Positions 17,566 through 26,265 are shown, counted from the stretch's first letter. The stretch is DNA of 46,016 nt from an uncultured Ruminococcus sp. (GCA_902785555.1 CACZZB010000023.1:1-46016), one strand, 5' to 3'. Made by a program: numbers and translations. The notes: generated from the letters alone by a model not told the origin.

Positions 17566-18276
17566 TTAATTTACATTCACCTTAAAAAATTTCTTAACGA
17601 CATTTCCCGTTTCATCTTTGACCTTTGAGCATATCATATATTCCGCTTTTCTTGCAGGCTTTATCTCAACAGATGTTTCTTCGTTCAAAGTCTGTGCCCA
17701 AGTCCATTTCTTGTCAGCGGTCTTTTTATACAGGACTGCATAAAGATATTTCCCCGAACCGCCCTCGGCTGATGAATCAAGAGTGACCGTTTCACCGAAA
17801 TTTATCTCATTGCTTGAAACAGTTGAAGTATTTACCAATTCGGGAAGTGTATTTTTTATTGTAAACGGTATTGACATAACTCCCGTAAAATTCCCTTTGA
17901 ACGTCAGCAAAGCAGATGCCTTTCCTGGAGCAGTATTATTTTCATACTCAATGTCATAGTCTTTGCCTTCTTCAAGAGTCATCTCACCGAATTTTACAAC
18001 TATATTCATGATTTTTGGCTTGCCGTCATACTGAAATACATTGCTGTCGGCAAAAAACGAAAGTGTCCTTGCCTGAACAGGCTCTATCTCAAAAGTATAT
18101 TCATAAGAGCCTGTATATTCCCCCATGCCCGTTATATAGACATGAGCCGTTCCGACATTTATATTATCAAGTATTTCAATACGGTAATCCTCACCCTGTA
18201 CGAGAGTTTTTCCTTCAATATTCAAGGCAAAAGGCGGTTTGATAGGTTTTCCCGTATACGGATATGACTTCTCCAT
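17566..18276 (-). CDS. Ig-like repeat protein without a signal peptide
   Basis: A 236-residue protein built from two tandem bacterial Ig-like repeats and a third beta domain. Repeat 1 (about 5-68): YTGKPIKPP..., QGEDYRIE, GTAHVYITGMGEYTGSYEY. Repeat 2 (about 82-143): YDGKPKIMN..., EGKDYDIEYENN, GKASALLTFKGNFTG. The third (about 150-236) resembles a Y_Y_Y-type domain. Such repeats usually occur in large secreted proteins, yet this product starts at an ATG with AAGGGGAAA upstream and has no signal peptide, anchor or cell-wall signal. It follows deoD by 18 bases in a probable operon. It could be intracellular or a detached C-terminal part of a former surface protein. Confidence 0.7.
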   Translation of the reverse strand: MEKSYPYTGKPIKPPFALNIEGKTLVQGEDYRIEILDNINVGTAHVYITGMGEYTGSYEYTFEIEPVQARTLSFFADSNVFQYDGKPKIMNIVVKFGEMTLEEGKDYDIEYENNTAPGKASALLTFKGNFTGVMSIPFTIKNTLPELVNTSTVSSNEINFGETVTLDSSAEGGSGKYLYAVLYKKTADKKWTWAQTLNEETSVEIKPARKAEYMICSKVKDETGNVVKKFFKVNVN

Positions 18277-18294
18277 AAAATTTCCCCTTATTTT

Positions 18295-18996
18295 TTATTC
18301 GCAAATTTCCAATGCAATTTCTATCATATCATTAAAAGTTTTTTCTCTTTCATCAGATGAACAGCTTTCGCCTGTCAGCGGACAATCAGAAATGGTACAG
18401 ATACAAAGGGCATTTTTTCCGAGCCTTGCGGCATTGAGATATAATGCGGCACTTTCCATTTCTGTCGCAAGTATGCCGAGCTTCTGCCATTCTTTCAGAT
18501 TATTTCTTTCATCATAAAACAAATCCGTTGTATATACAGAACCGACATAAACTTTTTTATCACGTTTTACGGAAGTGTCAAAGGCTTTTTTGAGAAGTTC
18601 AAAGCTTGCTGTCGGAGCTATTGTTCCCTGAAGTCCGTACTGTGAAGCGAAATTTGAATTTGTGCATGAAGACATTGCAAGGACTATATCACGCAAGCCC
18701 AATTTTTCACTTACTGCCCCTGCTGTTCCTATTCTGATTATATTATCCACGTCAAAGAATCTGAACAATTCATAGGAATATATACCCATTGACGGCATTC
18801 CCATTCCGCTTGCCATCACCGAAACTTTTTTATTATCATAATATCCCGTATATCCCAACATTCCCCTGACTTCATTCACCAAAACGGCTCTTTCAAGGAA
18901 ATTTTCTGCAATATATTTCGCCCTCAAAGGGTCTCCGGGCATTAAAACCGTTTTCGCAAAATCTCCTTTTTCAGCTTTTATATGAGGAGTTGACAT
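18295..18996 (-). CDS. deoD: Purine nucleoside phosphorylase, DeoD type
   Basis: Hexameric phosphorylase that splits purine (deoxy)nucleosides to base and pentose-1-phosphate in salvage. The 233-residue length is standard. Diagnostic segments are MSTPHIKAEKGDFA, VLMPGDPLRAKYIAE near residue 17 (phosphate-binding GDPxR), RIGTAGAV near 87 and LATEMESAALY near 175 (substrate-binding EMES). Asp204 of the Escherichia coli enzyme corresponds to the Asp in ISDCPLTGE. AATGGAGGTG precedes the ATG. It is 14 bases downstream of the LUD gene. Confidence 0.95.
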   Translation of the reverse strand: MSTPHIKAEKGDFAKTVLMPGDPLRAKYIAENFLERAVLVNEVRGMLGYTGYYDNKKVSVMASGMGMPSMGIYSYELFRFFDVDNIIRIGTAGAVSEKLGLRDIVLAMSSCTNSNFASQYGLQGTIAPTASFELLKKAFDTSVKRDKKVYVGSVYTTDLFYDERNNLKEWQKLGILATEMESAALYLNAARLGKNALCICTISDCPLTGESCSSDEREKTFNDMIEIALEICE

Positions 18997-19010
18997 TCAA
19001 AGCACCTCCA

Positions 19011-19655
19011 TTAATATCCGAGATTTTCGCCTACAAGAATAACTTTTATTCTGTCTTTATGCCTTTGCTGTGCCGTAACTACATAGCTGCAGCATATTCT
19101 TTCGGGACTTTTACAGCCCTCTGCAAGCATAGGATTATCAGCTGCTATGCACTTTCCCGTCTTTGCACATGGGGTCTTACAGTCAAGTCTTTTTGTATTC
19201 TGCGGTGCTGCAATAGTTTTAAGTCTTACCATAGCCGCATTTATATCCGGAACTATCTTGTTGCAGCCTGCTATCACTATAACGCTCTTCGGACCATAGA
19301 TTATTGCCGCAACTCTGTTTGAATTGCCGTCTACATTGTACAGCAAGCCATTTTCTGTTATAGCATTTGAACTTGTAAAGAATACATCAGCCGAAAATGT
19401 CTTTTCATATATGGCAAGTATATCCTCTCTTGTCAGACCCTTTGCATTTCTGTCAAGGTAATTATAATCACCGTTTGACAAAAGTGCAGGTATACCGCAT
19501 TCACCGAGCGTCACAGAACCTCCGTGAGTAACTGTATCGCCTTTTGAAATGAGAGTTTTAACGAGTTCAACGACATCCTCTTTCTTTTCAACGTAATACG
19601 CCTGCATATTGTTCTTACGCAGGGCTTCCATAGTTCTTTCAATAATTTCTGTCAT
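19011..19655 (-). CDS. LUD-domain (lactate utilisation, LutC/YkgG-like) protein
   Basis: A 214-residue stand-alone LUD (DUF162) protein. VTHGGSVTLGECGI near residue 50 is the family hallmark, and GPKSVIVIAGCNKIV with DINAAMVRLKTIAAP matches the C-terminal family motif. A cysteine-rich tail (CKTPCAKTGKC, GCKSPERICC) suggests metal or iron-sulfur binding. LutB and LutA partners are absent, so a role in lactate oxidation is not supported; single LUD proteins are common in Clostridia. The ATG at 19655 is preceded by AAAGGAAG. It is followed by deoD. Confidence 0.85.
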   Translation of the reverse strand: MTEIIERTMEALRKNNMQAYYVEKKEDVVELVKTLISKGDTVTHGGSVTLGECGIPALLSNGDYNYLDRNAKGLTREDILAIYEKTFSADVFFTSSNAITENGLLYNVDGNSNRVAAIIYGPKSVIVIAGCNKIVPDINAAMVRLKTIAAPQNTKRLDCKTPCAKTGKCIAADNPMLAEGCKSPERICCSYVVTAQQRHKDRIKVILVGENLGY

Positions 19656-19740
19656 GGTAAAAAATCTTCCTTTCAATGAATAAATTTATATTTTTATGTA
19701 AAAATAATCTTATAAAAAGTCAAAGTGAGGTAAATAATTT

Positions 19741-20175
19741 ATGAATGATGAAACAAACGAATTGCTTTCGGGAATCTATAAGCTGTCCAAAACAGGTATC
19801 GAGGCTGTTGAAACAGTCCTGCCGAAAGTTGAACACGAGGCTCTCAAAGAGGAGCTTACCGAACAATACGGTGATTACTGCAAGGCGGCTTCCGACAGTG
19901 AACAGGCTCTCCTGCAAAACGGAGTTGTCCCAAAAGATATAGGACTTCTCCAAAAAGCCGGTATGTGGAGTTCCGTACAGATGCACACAATAAACGATAC
20001 AAGCTCCGACCATATCGCTGAAATTATGATAACAGGCACTACCAAGGGCATTATTGACCTTACAAAGCATATCGGAGCTTGTCCCAATGCAGATAAGAAA
20101 ACTATCGACTATGCAAACGGATTTATATCAAAAGAACAAAAGCACATTGATAATTTAAAAGTCTTTTTATGCTGA
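19741..20175 (+). CDS. Hypothetical helical protein
   Basis: A 144-residue, almost wholly helical cytoplasmic protein of no family I can name with confidence. It has long amphipathic helices (ELLSGIYKLSKTGIEAVETV, EALKEELTEQYGDYCKAA, IDLTKHIGACPNADKKTI) and a four-helix-bundle feel reminiscent of small ferritin-like or PA2169-type proteins, but I see no clear metal ligands. GTGAGG precedes the ATG by about 10 bases. Its last nine bases overlap the convergent DUF1294 gene. Confidence 0.7.
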   Translation: MNDETNELLSGIYKLSKTGIEAVETVLPKVEHEALKEELTEQYGDYCKAASDSEQALLQNGVVPKDIGLLQKAGMWSSVQMHTINDTSSDHIAEIMITGTTKGIIDLTKHIGACPNADKKTIDYANGFISKEQKHIDNLKVFLC

Positions 20176-20460
20176 CGGCATTGTCAGAAAAGCATAAATG
20201 CCTATTGCCCCCAAAACCTCGCATATAAATATCACAGGAATTCCTATCATAAAAAGATTATGCTTTGTTTTATGATGTATCGCTTTCATTGTGATATACA
20301 TTGTAACACATCCACTTAACGCTGCAAGTATCAGAAGATTTTTTTCTGATATTCTCCAGCGTTTTTTCTTTGATGCTTCCTTATCCTTTACAGTCACAAC
20401 TGCCGCAGCTATATTCATTGCAACTGCATATACTATTATCAAAATATGATACCATTCCAA
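20167..20460 (-). CDS. DUF1294 membrane protein
   Basis: A 97-residue membrane protein with segments at about 4-23, 42-60 and 70-92. KDKEASKKKRWRISEKNLL is the conserved cytoplasmic DUF1294 loop (DKxxAxxxxWRIPExxLL), followed by a Gly-containing helix and KAIHHKTKHNLF. Function is unknown. It converges with, and slightly overlaps, the upstream helical protein. Confidence 0.8.
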   Translation of the reverse strand: MEWYHILIIVYAVAMNIAAAVVTVKDKEASKKKRWRISEKNLLILAALSGCVTMYITMKAIHHKTKHNLFMIGIPVIFICEVLGAIGIYAFLTMPSA

Positions 20461-20538
20461 TTTTCTTTTTATCTCCTGTCATTAATTCTATAATAATATT
20501 ATATATTTATATATAAATAAAATCAAGGTTGTGTTTGC

Positions 20539-21771
20539 ATGAAAAAAAGAAAAGTTTTTGCACCCTTAATTTTCTCTCTTATATTCCTGTTTACGAGCAT
20601 AATATTTATTTCTTTTACGCAGAATAAACAGACTGTTCAGACGGAAAGTTCCTCTGTATCTGAAATATCCCAAACTTCAAAAGAAATTTCGGAAGCTGTT
20701 CCTCAAATATCCGAAAGTGAAATGCACGGTATATGGATACCTTATATGTCACTGACTTTATCACCGAATGAACGCTCAAAAAACGGTTTTGAAAGCAAAA
20801 TCAATACTATGGTCGAAAAGTGCGTCAAATACAAAATAAATACCGCTGTCATACAGGTACGTCCTTTCGGTGATTCGATATATCCGTCAAAAATATTTCC
20901 GTATTCTCATATTATTACAGGAACTCAGGGTGTTTCACCCGATTTTGACCCTCTTGATATTATTATCAGAAAATTCCACAAAAAAAATATCTCTGTTCAC
21001 GCATGGGTAAATCCTCTGAGAATATCAACGGGACAAACTCCACCTGTTTTATCCGACAGCAATCCATATAAAAATTATCCTACTTTTAATTATAACAACG
21101 GCATTTATTATGACCCTGCATACCCCGAAGTCCGAAAACTCATAATTGACGGAATAGCTGAAATAGTCGGAAATTATGACATTGACGGCATACAGCTTGA
21201 TGACTATTTTTACCCGTCAGATGAATCGGATTATGATAAAAACAGCTATGACGAATATGCAAAATCCGTAAAAAGCGATTTTCTGCCGATATCACAGCAT
21301 GAATGGCGGAAAGCCAATATAAATATGCTCATAGAGGGCATTTATTCAAAAATACATTCAATCAAAAATAACGTGGTATTCGGGATAGCTCCCCAATGTA
21401 ATTTTGACAATAATGAAAAAATCGGTGCCGATGTAAACGTATGGTGTTCACAGAAAGGATATATAGATTATATCTGTCCTCAGCTGTATGTCAGCAATAA
21501 TCATCCGACTTTTCCTTTCAATCCTCTTGCGGATAAATGGAAAGCCACTGTCACAGACCCGAATATAAAACTTTATTTCGGTCTCGGAATGTACAAAGCC
21601 GGTTCTGATGCCGACAGTAGTACATGGCTGTTGAGTGACGATAATCTTAAAAAACAAATAGAGTACAGCCGTGCCATTAAAATTAACGGATTTATGCTGT
21701 ACTCCTATGAATATCTTGACAGTTCCGATACGGAAAAAGAAGTCAGAAATGCTGTTGCAATAATCGAATGA
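20539..21771 (+). CDS. Secreted or anchored GHL10-family glycoside hydrolase
   Basis: A 410-residue protein. Residues 8-28 form a signal peptide or anchor with no lipobox, then comes a Ser/Glu-rich linker to about 65. The GHL10 (DUF187) barrel follows: MHGIWIPYMSLT, NTAVIQVRPFGDSIYPS, SVHAWVNPLRIS, DIDGIQLDDYFYP (likely catalytic Asp region), VVFGIAPQCN and YIDYICPQLYVS. Members such as YngK act on cell-wall or related glycans. The ATG at 20539 has only a weak AAGG upstream. It converges with degV at a seven-base gap. Confidence 0.88.
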   Translation: MKKRKVFAPLIFSLIFLFTSIIFISFTQNKQTVQTESSSVSEISQTSKEISEAVPQISESEMHGIWIPYMSLTLSPNERSKNGFESKINTMVEKCVKYKINTAVIQVRPFGDSIYPSKIFPYSHIITGTQGVSPDFDPLDIIIRKFHKKNISVHAWVNPLRISTGQTPPVLSDSNPYKNYPTFNYNNGIYYDPAYPEVRKLIIDGIAEIVGNYDIDGIQLDDYFYPSDESDYDKNSYDEYAKSVKSDFLPISQHEWRKANINMLIEGIYSKIHSIKNNVVFGIAPQCNFDNNEKIGADVNVWCSQKGYIDYICPQLYVSNNHPTFPFNPLADKWKATVTDPNIKLYFGLGMYKAGSDADSSTWLLSDDNLKKQIEYSRAIKINGFMLYSYEYLDSSDTEKEVRNAVAIIE

Positions 21772-21778
21772 AAAAAAA

Positions 21779-22651
21779 CTATTCCGTTATCTTTGAACAG
21801 GCTATCGCAATTGAACCAGGACCTATATGACAGCCTATACTCAATGAAAGAGGCTGACCGTTTACCTTGAATCCCGGAAAAGACTTTTCGATTTCCTTAC
21901 GCCACTGGTCAATATCGGAATTTGACATATCGGAATAAGAGTATAAAAGTGACATTTTCTTATTATCGACATATTCCTTGAAACGCTCGTCAAAGTCCTT
22001 GTGCATGGCTGAAAGAAGTGTTTCCTTTGCAGATTTTATCCCTCTGCACTTTGCATAAGCGTCAAGTTTTCCGCCCTGAATCTGCAAAACGGGTTTCAGG
22101 TTCATAACACTCGCTATCAATGCACCTGCCGTTGTAACCCTGCCACCCTTTTTGAGATACTTCAGGTCATTCACCATTATATATATACTTGACTCCAATT
22201 TATCGGTTTCCAGCTTTTCTTTTATCTGCTTTCCCGAAAGTCCTTTTTTAGCCATTTCAACGGCATCTGCAACAGACTGATATTGTGTAACGGAAATTCT
22301 TTGATTATTTATAACATGGACTCTGCCGCCGAAATCCCTTGCAATCATTGAAGAAGTTGTGCATGAACTGCTCAAAGCTGATGACATCGGAATATATACC
22401 AATTCATCATAATCCTTGAGGATACCTCTCCAAAAATCCGACAGTTCAGTCGGAGAAGGCTGTGAAGTTCCTACTTCTGCCTTTGAGTTTGCAATTAGCT
22501 TGTAAAAATCCTTCTGGGAAAGGTCTACTTCCTCATAATACTGCTTGCCGTTTACAAAAAATGTCATAGGAAGAACATAAACTCCCAATTTTTTAGCGAT
22601 ATGTTTGGTAATACCACTGTTGCTGTCTGTTGCAATAGCGACCTTTGACAC
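21779..22651 (-). CDS. degV: DegV family fatty-acid-binding protein
   Basis: A 290-residue DegV protein: KVAIATDSNSGI at the N terminus, VLPMTFFVNG, TSQPSPTELSDFW near residue 60 and YIPMSSALSSSCTTS near 90 (fatty-acid head-group ligands), and LKKGGRVTTAGA. DegV proteins resemble the FakB subunits that present fatty acids to FakA kinase. GTG at 22651 is the start because GAGGAGGAG precedes it; the longer frame has no ribosome binding site. No fakA is nearby. Confidence 0.88.
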   Translation of the reverse strand: MSKVAIATDSNSGITKHIAKKLGVYVLPMTFFVNGKQYYEEVDLSQKDFYKLIANSKAEVGTSQPSPTELSDFWRGILKDYDELVYIPMSSALSSSCTTSSMIARDFGGRVHVINNQRISVTQYQSVADAVEMAKKGLSGKQIKEKLETDKLESSIYIMVNDLKYLKKGGRVTTAGALIASVMNLKPVLQIQGGKLDAYAKCRGIKSAKETLLSAMHKDFDERFKEYVDNKKMSLLYSYSDMSNSDIDQWRKEIEKSFPGFKVNGQPLSLSIGCHIGPGSIAIACSKITE

Positions 22652-22750
22652 AAAAAACTCCTCCTCAAAAAACTTTATCAATAATATAAGTATATAACAT
22701 TTATGTCGAAATAGCAAACTATTTTTTACAATAATACACTAAAAAATCTC

Positions 22751-22779
22751 TTGACAAAGTCTTAATAACATTGTAAAAT
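22751..22779 (+). promoter_or_regulatory. Promoter for tRNA-Arg
   Basis: Consensus TTGACA (22751-22756), 17-base spacer and TAAAAT (22774-22779), about 20 bases before the mature tRNA. Confidence 0.85.
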
Positions 22780-22799
22780 AGTATAGTATTTTGAAATAA

Positions 22800-22873
<74 letters not shown>

Positions 22874-22881
22874 CTGTAAAA

Positions 22882-22912
22882 CGTCCCGTCACTTTGTGTC
22901 GGGGCATTTTTT
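22882..22912 (+). terminator. Terminator after tRNA-Arg
   Basis: GTCCCG (22883-22888) pairs with CGGGGC (22900-22905, one G-T pair), followed by ATTTTTT. Confidence 0.8.
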
Positions 22913-23022
22913 ATTCTTTGACAAAAATTTATTTCTGTGCGGAAATCGCATTAAATATTGAAATTTTCGTCTTTTTATAGTATATTATTTGTATATTACT
23001 TTTTGAATAGAGGTATAAATAA

Positions 23023-24489
23023 ATGAAAACCAATAAAAAAATAATTGCAATGAATATCTGCATTGTACTCATATTGCTGTTTTCCGCCATATATGTTGCA
23101 GCAACGGGAAATCATTACACACTTCACACAAGAGCTATGACAGATGCCGTAAATATCAACCCAAAGGTCGAAGTAAATTTTACTTCCGAAGGTATATTGG
23201 AAATGGAAGATTACCGCATTGAAAACGAGGAACTTTTGATTGATTTCAAAGCTGTAGGGCAAGGCAAAACAGGAATGACATTACGCTATCAGCTTTTTGA
23301 CGATAGCAGCATGATGGAACATTATATGAAATACACATTTTCCGTCAATTTTTTGAACGTTATATTTGAAAATACCAATGGAAATTTTAATTTCAACGGT
23401 TATGATATAGTTATTATTGCAATTCTGACATCATTACTGATAACTGAAATCATTATGATATTTTTGTTCAACAGTTACAGAAAGCAAGGAAATTTTTGTT
23501 ATCAGATGATTGCCTGCGGCGGTATCGGCATTTATATCATGATAATTTTACTTTATATTACTTATAAAATGCTCAATAATGTCGTCAATTCTTTTACAAA
23601 TTTTTTAGTTTTGGTCACAGAAACAGGTATTATGCTGCTGCTTGCACTTGTACCTATAATGCTGCTTATTTCCCTGCTTCTTGCAATAAGCAATATATGG
23701 CTCATGCGTAATGAAGGTTATCGTCCCGTAAATGCTTTGGGTATAATATTTGCCGTTCTGTGGGCTGTCGGAGTCATATTCACGATAGGAGCATATAACC
23801 TTGCAACGCTTTTGAACCTTGAAATATATAATATTACTATCATAAAAGACATTATTACATATATTGTCGTATATATAGAATGTATGTTTCTTTCTACTAT
23901 TGTCTGCTCATATCTTTCGACAAGGTATAAGCCGCATTATGACAGAGATTATATTATAATTCTCGGCTGTGGTATCAGAAAAGACGGAACTCTTACTCCA
24001 CTGCTCAAGGGCAGAGCTGACAGTGCAATTGCTTTTGAGAAAGCACAGTATGAAAAAAACGGCAAGCACGCTGTATTTGTTCCGTCAGGCGGACAAGGCT
24101 CCGATGAAATAATTTCGGAGGGAGAGGCTATAGAGCGTTATCTTCTCAGTCAGGGGATTCCTGCCGAACGTATATGCCGTGAGGATAAAAGTACCAATAC
24201 TTTTGAAAATATGCAATTTTCCCGCAAGGTAATAGAGAAACACGGCGGAAGTATCGAAAATAAAAATATAGCCTTTGCGACTACCAATTATCATATTTTC
24301 AGAGGATATATCCTGTCAAAAAAGAACGGTTTTGATGCAAAAGGCATTTCCGCAAAAACAAAGTTCTACTTTTATCCCAATGCTTTCTTAAGAGAATTTA
24401 TCGGTCTGCTTGTCGACCAAAAATGGAAACATATTATATTCATGTTCATTGTAATTCTGTTTTTTGTAGGATTAAAATTTTGGATATAA
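23023..24489 (+). CDS. YdcF/SanA/ElyC-type (DUF218) membrane protein
   Basis: A 488-residue protein. One N-terminal helix (8-27) is followed by an extracytoplasmic segment of about 90 residues, then five or six membrane helices (about 128-305), then a DUF218 domain (about 315-460) and a last helix. The DUF218 core has DYIIILGCGIRKDGTLTPLL, VFVPSGGQG, SEGEAIERYLLSQGIP, EDKSTNTFENMQFS and FATTNYHIFRG. The related SanA and ElyC act in envelope integrity; a role in cell-wall precursor metabolism is likely but unproved. AGAGG precedes the ATG. The 3' end overlaps a minus-strand open frame by 118 bp. Confidence 0.85.
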   Translation: MKTNKKIIAMNICIVLILLFSAIYVAATGNHYTLHTRAMTDAVNINPKVEVNFTSEGILEMEDYRIENEELLIDFKAVGQGKTGMTLRYQLFDDSSMMEHYMKYTFSVNFLNVIFENTNGNFNFNGYDIVIIAILTSLLITEIIMIFLFNSYRKQGNFCYQMIACGGIGIYIMIILLYITYKMLNNVVNSFTNFLVLVTETGIMLLLALVPIMLLISLLLAISNIWLMRNEGYRPVNALGIIFAVLWAVGVIFTIGAYNLATLLNLEIYNITIIKDIITYIVVYIECMFLSTIVCSYLSTRYKPHYDRDYIIILGCGIRKDGTLTPLLKGRADSAIAFEKAQYEKNGKHAVFVPSGGQGSDEIISEGEAIERYLLSQGIPAERICREDKSTNTFENMQFSRKVIEKHGGSIENKNIAFATTNYHIFRGYILSKKNGFDAKGISAKTKFYFYPNAFLREFIGLLVDQKWKHIIFMFIVILFFVGLKFWI

Positions 24490-24782
24490 AATACATAAAT
24501 AATCATCATATTTTTACGTCTTGCTGTATAGTAGGACGTAATTTTTTTGCCGTCTTTCAAATCCGTTTCATTTAACGAAAAAATATCTTTTAGTCTTTGA
24601 TACCGTATATCATTGTCATTTATCTCCAAAAATTCTCCGTTGATAAAATCTATATCAATATGCCTGAAAATAAGACTGTTATTTTCCAACTCAAACACAT
24701 CTTCAAAATATGTCACAGAATATATGTCATCAACATTATACCCAAATTCATCGGCAAACAAATTAAATTTCTCACTTCTCAC
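24372..24782 (-). CDS. Uncertain small ORF or gene remnant
   Basis: An open frame of 136 codons. Residues about 5-90 look protein-like (D/E/N-rich, with FADEFGYNVDDIYSVTYFED and LIFRHIDIDFINGEF), but the last third lies antisense to the preceding membrane-protein gene and reads like noise. The GTG start sits within a purine-rich simple repeat, and I see no independent ribosome binding site. It may be a remnant whose true end was lost. I recognise no family. Confidence 0.35.
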   Translation of the reverse strand: MRSEKFNLFADEFGYNVDDIYSVTYFEDVFELENNSLIFRHIDIDFINGEFLEINDNDIRYQRLKDIFSLNETDLKDGKKITSYYTARRKNMMIIYVFYIQNFNPTKNRITMNMNIICFHFWSTSRPINSLKKALG

Positions 24783-24797
24783 TCCTCATTCCTCACT

Positions 24798-24835
24798 AAA
24801 AAAAGGCACTCGGAGAAATAATCCCCCGAAGTGCC
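24798..24835 (-). terminator. Terminator after rpmB
   Basis: GGCACTCGG (24805-24813) pairs with CCGAAGTGCC (24826-24835, one bulge). On the minus strand it is followed by seven T. Confidence 0.85.
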
Positions 24836-24859
24836 GTAAATATTTTTTTATTTATTGCA

Positions 24860-25021
24860 TTAGACTGCTCTAGTAACCTTACCTGAACGAAGGCAACGGG
24901 TGCAGACATTAACGCGTTTTGGGCTGCCGTTTACAATCGCTTTTACCTTAACGACGTTTGGCGAGTGAGAAACCTGAATACCGAAAGTTACTCCCTTACC
25001 GCAAATTTCACATTTTGCCAT
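24860..25021 (-). CDS. rpmB: Ribosomal protein bL28
   Basis: A 53-residue protein: MAKCEICGKGVTFGIQVSHS near the N terminus, then NGSPKRVNVCTRCLRSGKV. Two CxxC pairs (CEIC, CTRC) mark the zinc-binding form of L28. AGGAGGTGC precedes the ATG. It lies 64 bases downstream of rplL on the same strand, an unusual neighbour for rpmB, and has a strong terminator after it. Confidence 0.95.
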   Translation of the reverse strand: MAKCEICGKGVTFGIQVSHSPNVVKVKAIVNGSPKRVNVCTRCLRSGKVTRAV

Positions 25022-25085
25022 GTTTTTTGCACCTCCTATGGTGATTAAAAAAGATTTAAGTATTGCCTACAAACAGTAAGTAAAA

Positions 25086-25460
25086 TTACTTAACTTCTAC
25101 CTCAGCACCAACTTCTTCGAGTTTAGCCTTGATAGCTTCAGCATCGTCCTTGCTTGCACCCTCTTTAACTGCCTTAGGAGCACCGTCAACGAGAGCCTTT
25201 GCTTCTTTCAAGCCGAGACCTGTGATCTCACGAACAACTTTGATAACCTTAATTTTCTCAGCACCTGCTGACTTAAGGATAACATCGAACTCTGTCTGCT
25301 CAGCAGCAGCCGGAGCATCACCGACAGGACCTGCAACTGCAACTGCAGCAGCAGCGGATACGCCAAATTCTTCTTCTACAGCGTGAACGAGCTCTGAGAG
25401 TTCGAGAACTGTAAGACCCTTTAATTCTTCTACAATAGCTGTAACTTTCTCTGATGCCAT
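25086..25460 (-). CDS. rplL: Ribosomal protein bL12 (L7/L12)
   Basis: A 124-residue stalk protein. The N-terminal dimerisation helix ([20 protein letters not shown]) is followed by an Ala-rich hinge (about 35-52) and the globular C-terminal domain with [20 protein letters not shown] and [14 protein letters not shown]. It binds L10 and recruits translational GTPases. GGAGGTAATT precedes the ATG. It follows rplJ by 45 bases and is not followed by rpoB. Confidence 0.97.
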   Translation of the reverse strand: MASEKVTAIVEELKGLTVLELSELVHAVEEEFGVSAAAAVAVAGPVGDAPAAAEQTEFDVILKSAGAEKIKVIKVVREITGLGLKEAKALVDGAPKAVKEGASKDDAEAIKAKLEEVGAEVEVK

Positions 25461-25505
25461 TTTGAATTACCTCCAAATTTTGAGATGTTTTTTTATTTTT
25501 TGAAA

Positions 25506-26036
25506 TTATGCTTCTGCGGGAGCTTCCTCAGCAGGAGCAGCTTCACCGCTCTTGTCTACAATAGCCTGTACGGCTCTTGCGAAAGATGCGATAGGTGCCT
25601 GGAATGCACCCAGTACATTTGCGAGCAGCACTTCTCTTGAAGGAAGTTTGGCAAGACTCTGAATTTTCTCAAGACTGATTACTTCGTTATCAAGATAACC
25701 TGTCTTTACTTTGAAATTCTCGTGAGTATCTGCGAACTTCTGGAGAATACGAGCTGCGGCAACATAATCATCTGCACTTGTTGCGATAGCTGAAGTACCG
25801 TTAAGTACATCATCAATACCGTTAAGACCTGCCTTTTCAGCCGCACGCTTGATGAGAGTATTCTTTATTACAGTATACTTTACACCGCTTTCACGAAGTT
25901 CCTTACGGAGCTTTGTATCGTCCTCTACATTGATACCTTTGTAGTCAACGATAACACCTGCAACTGAACTTTGGATTCTTTCAGCAAGAGCGGAAACGAC
26001 CTGCTGTTTCTGTTCCAAAACTTTCTGACTTGGCAA
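25506..26036 (-). CDS. rplJ: Ribosomal protein uL10
   Basis: A 176-residue L10 protein: MPSQKVLEQKQQVVSALAER, GVIVDYKGINVEDDTKLRKE, YTVIKNTLIKRAAEKAGL. Its C-terminal helix carries L12 dimers, and the tail is Ala/Glu/Pro-rich. It represses its own operon by binding the leader upstream. CGGAGGTGAATCG precedes the ATG. Confidence 0.97.
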   Translation of the reverse strand: MPSQKVLEQKQQVVSALAERIQSSVAGVIVDYKGINVEDDTKLRKELRESGVKYTVIKNTLIKRAAEKAGLNGIDDVLNGTSAIATSADDYVAAARILQKFADTHENFKVKTGYLDNEVISLEKIQSLAKLPSREVLLANVLGAFQAPIASFARAVQAIVDKSGEAAPAEEAPAEA

Positions 26037-26059
26037 AACGATTCACCTCCGAATATTTA

Positions 26060-26200
26060 AAAAATACGCCCTCCACTTTGCGAGGAAGGCGTAAAAATAC
26101 ATTCAAGTATTATTATACAAACGCACACAACCTCGGCAGGCTGGAAAAATTACCCATTATGCTTTTCAGCACCTGCTGTCTACAGTCAACAGCATTATTT
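26060..26200 (-). ncRNA. L10 leader of rplJL with attenuator
   Basis: The minus-strand leader contains GTAGACAGCAGGTGCTG and CCTGCCGAGG, hallmarks of the L10 ribosomal-protein leader where L10(L12)4 binds. It ends in a perfect CGCCTTCC/GGAGGGCG-type stem (26067-26074 with 26084-26091) followed by TATTTTTT, an intrinsic terminator 30 bases before rplJ. Known role in Firmicutes: excess L10 represses rplJL. Confidence 0.88.
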
Positions 26201-26229
26201 ATTATACCACACCGAAATGTGTATGTCAA
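26201..26229 (-). promoter_or_regulatory. Promoter for rplJL
   Basis: Minus strand TTGACA (26229-26224), 17 bases, TATAAT (26206-26201): a perfect consensus promoter directly upstream of the L10 leader. Confidence 0.92.
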
Positions 26230-26241
26230 GCTTTTTTAATT

Positions 26242-26265
26242 ATTAATTCATAATTATGAATTAAT
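26242..26265. repeat. Perfect 24-bp palindrome after rplA
   Basis: An AT-rich perfect palindrome built on AATTCATAATT begins right at the rplA stop codon. Related AATTCATAATTCACAATT words occur at about 28704-28722 and 38784-38807. It has no U tract on the minus strand, so it is a poor terminator for rplA. Confidence 0.6.

Noticed and set aside
23023..24489. Two genes, a membrane part and a DUF218 part
   Set aside because: One continuous frame with a single good start; YdcF/SanA-type proteins with several N-terminal helices are known.
24771..24797. A CRISPR-like repeat array
   Set aside because: It is a short imperfect purine-rich simple repeat without spacers of regular length.
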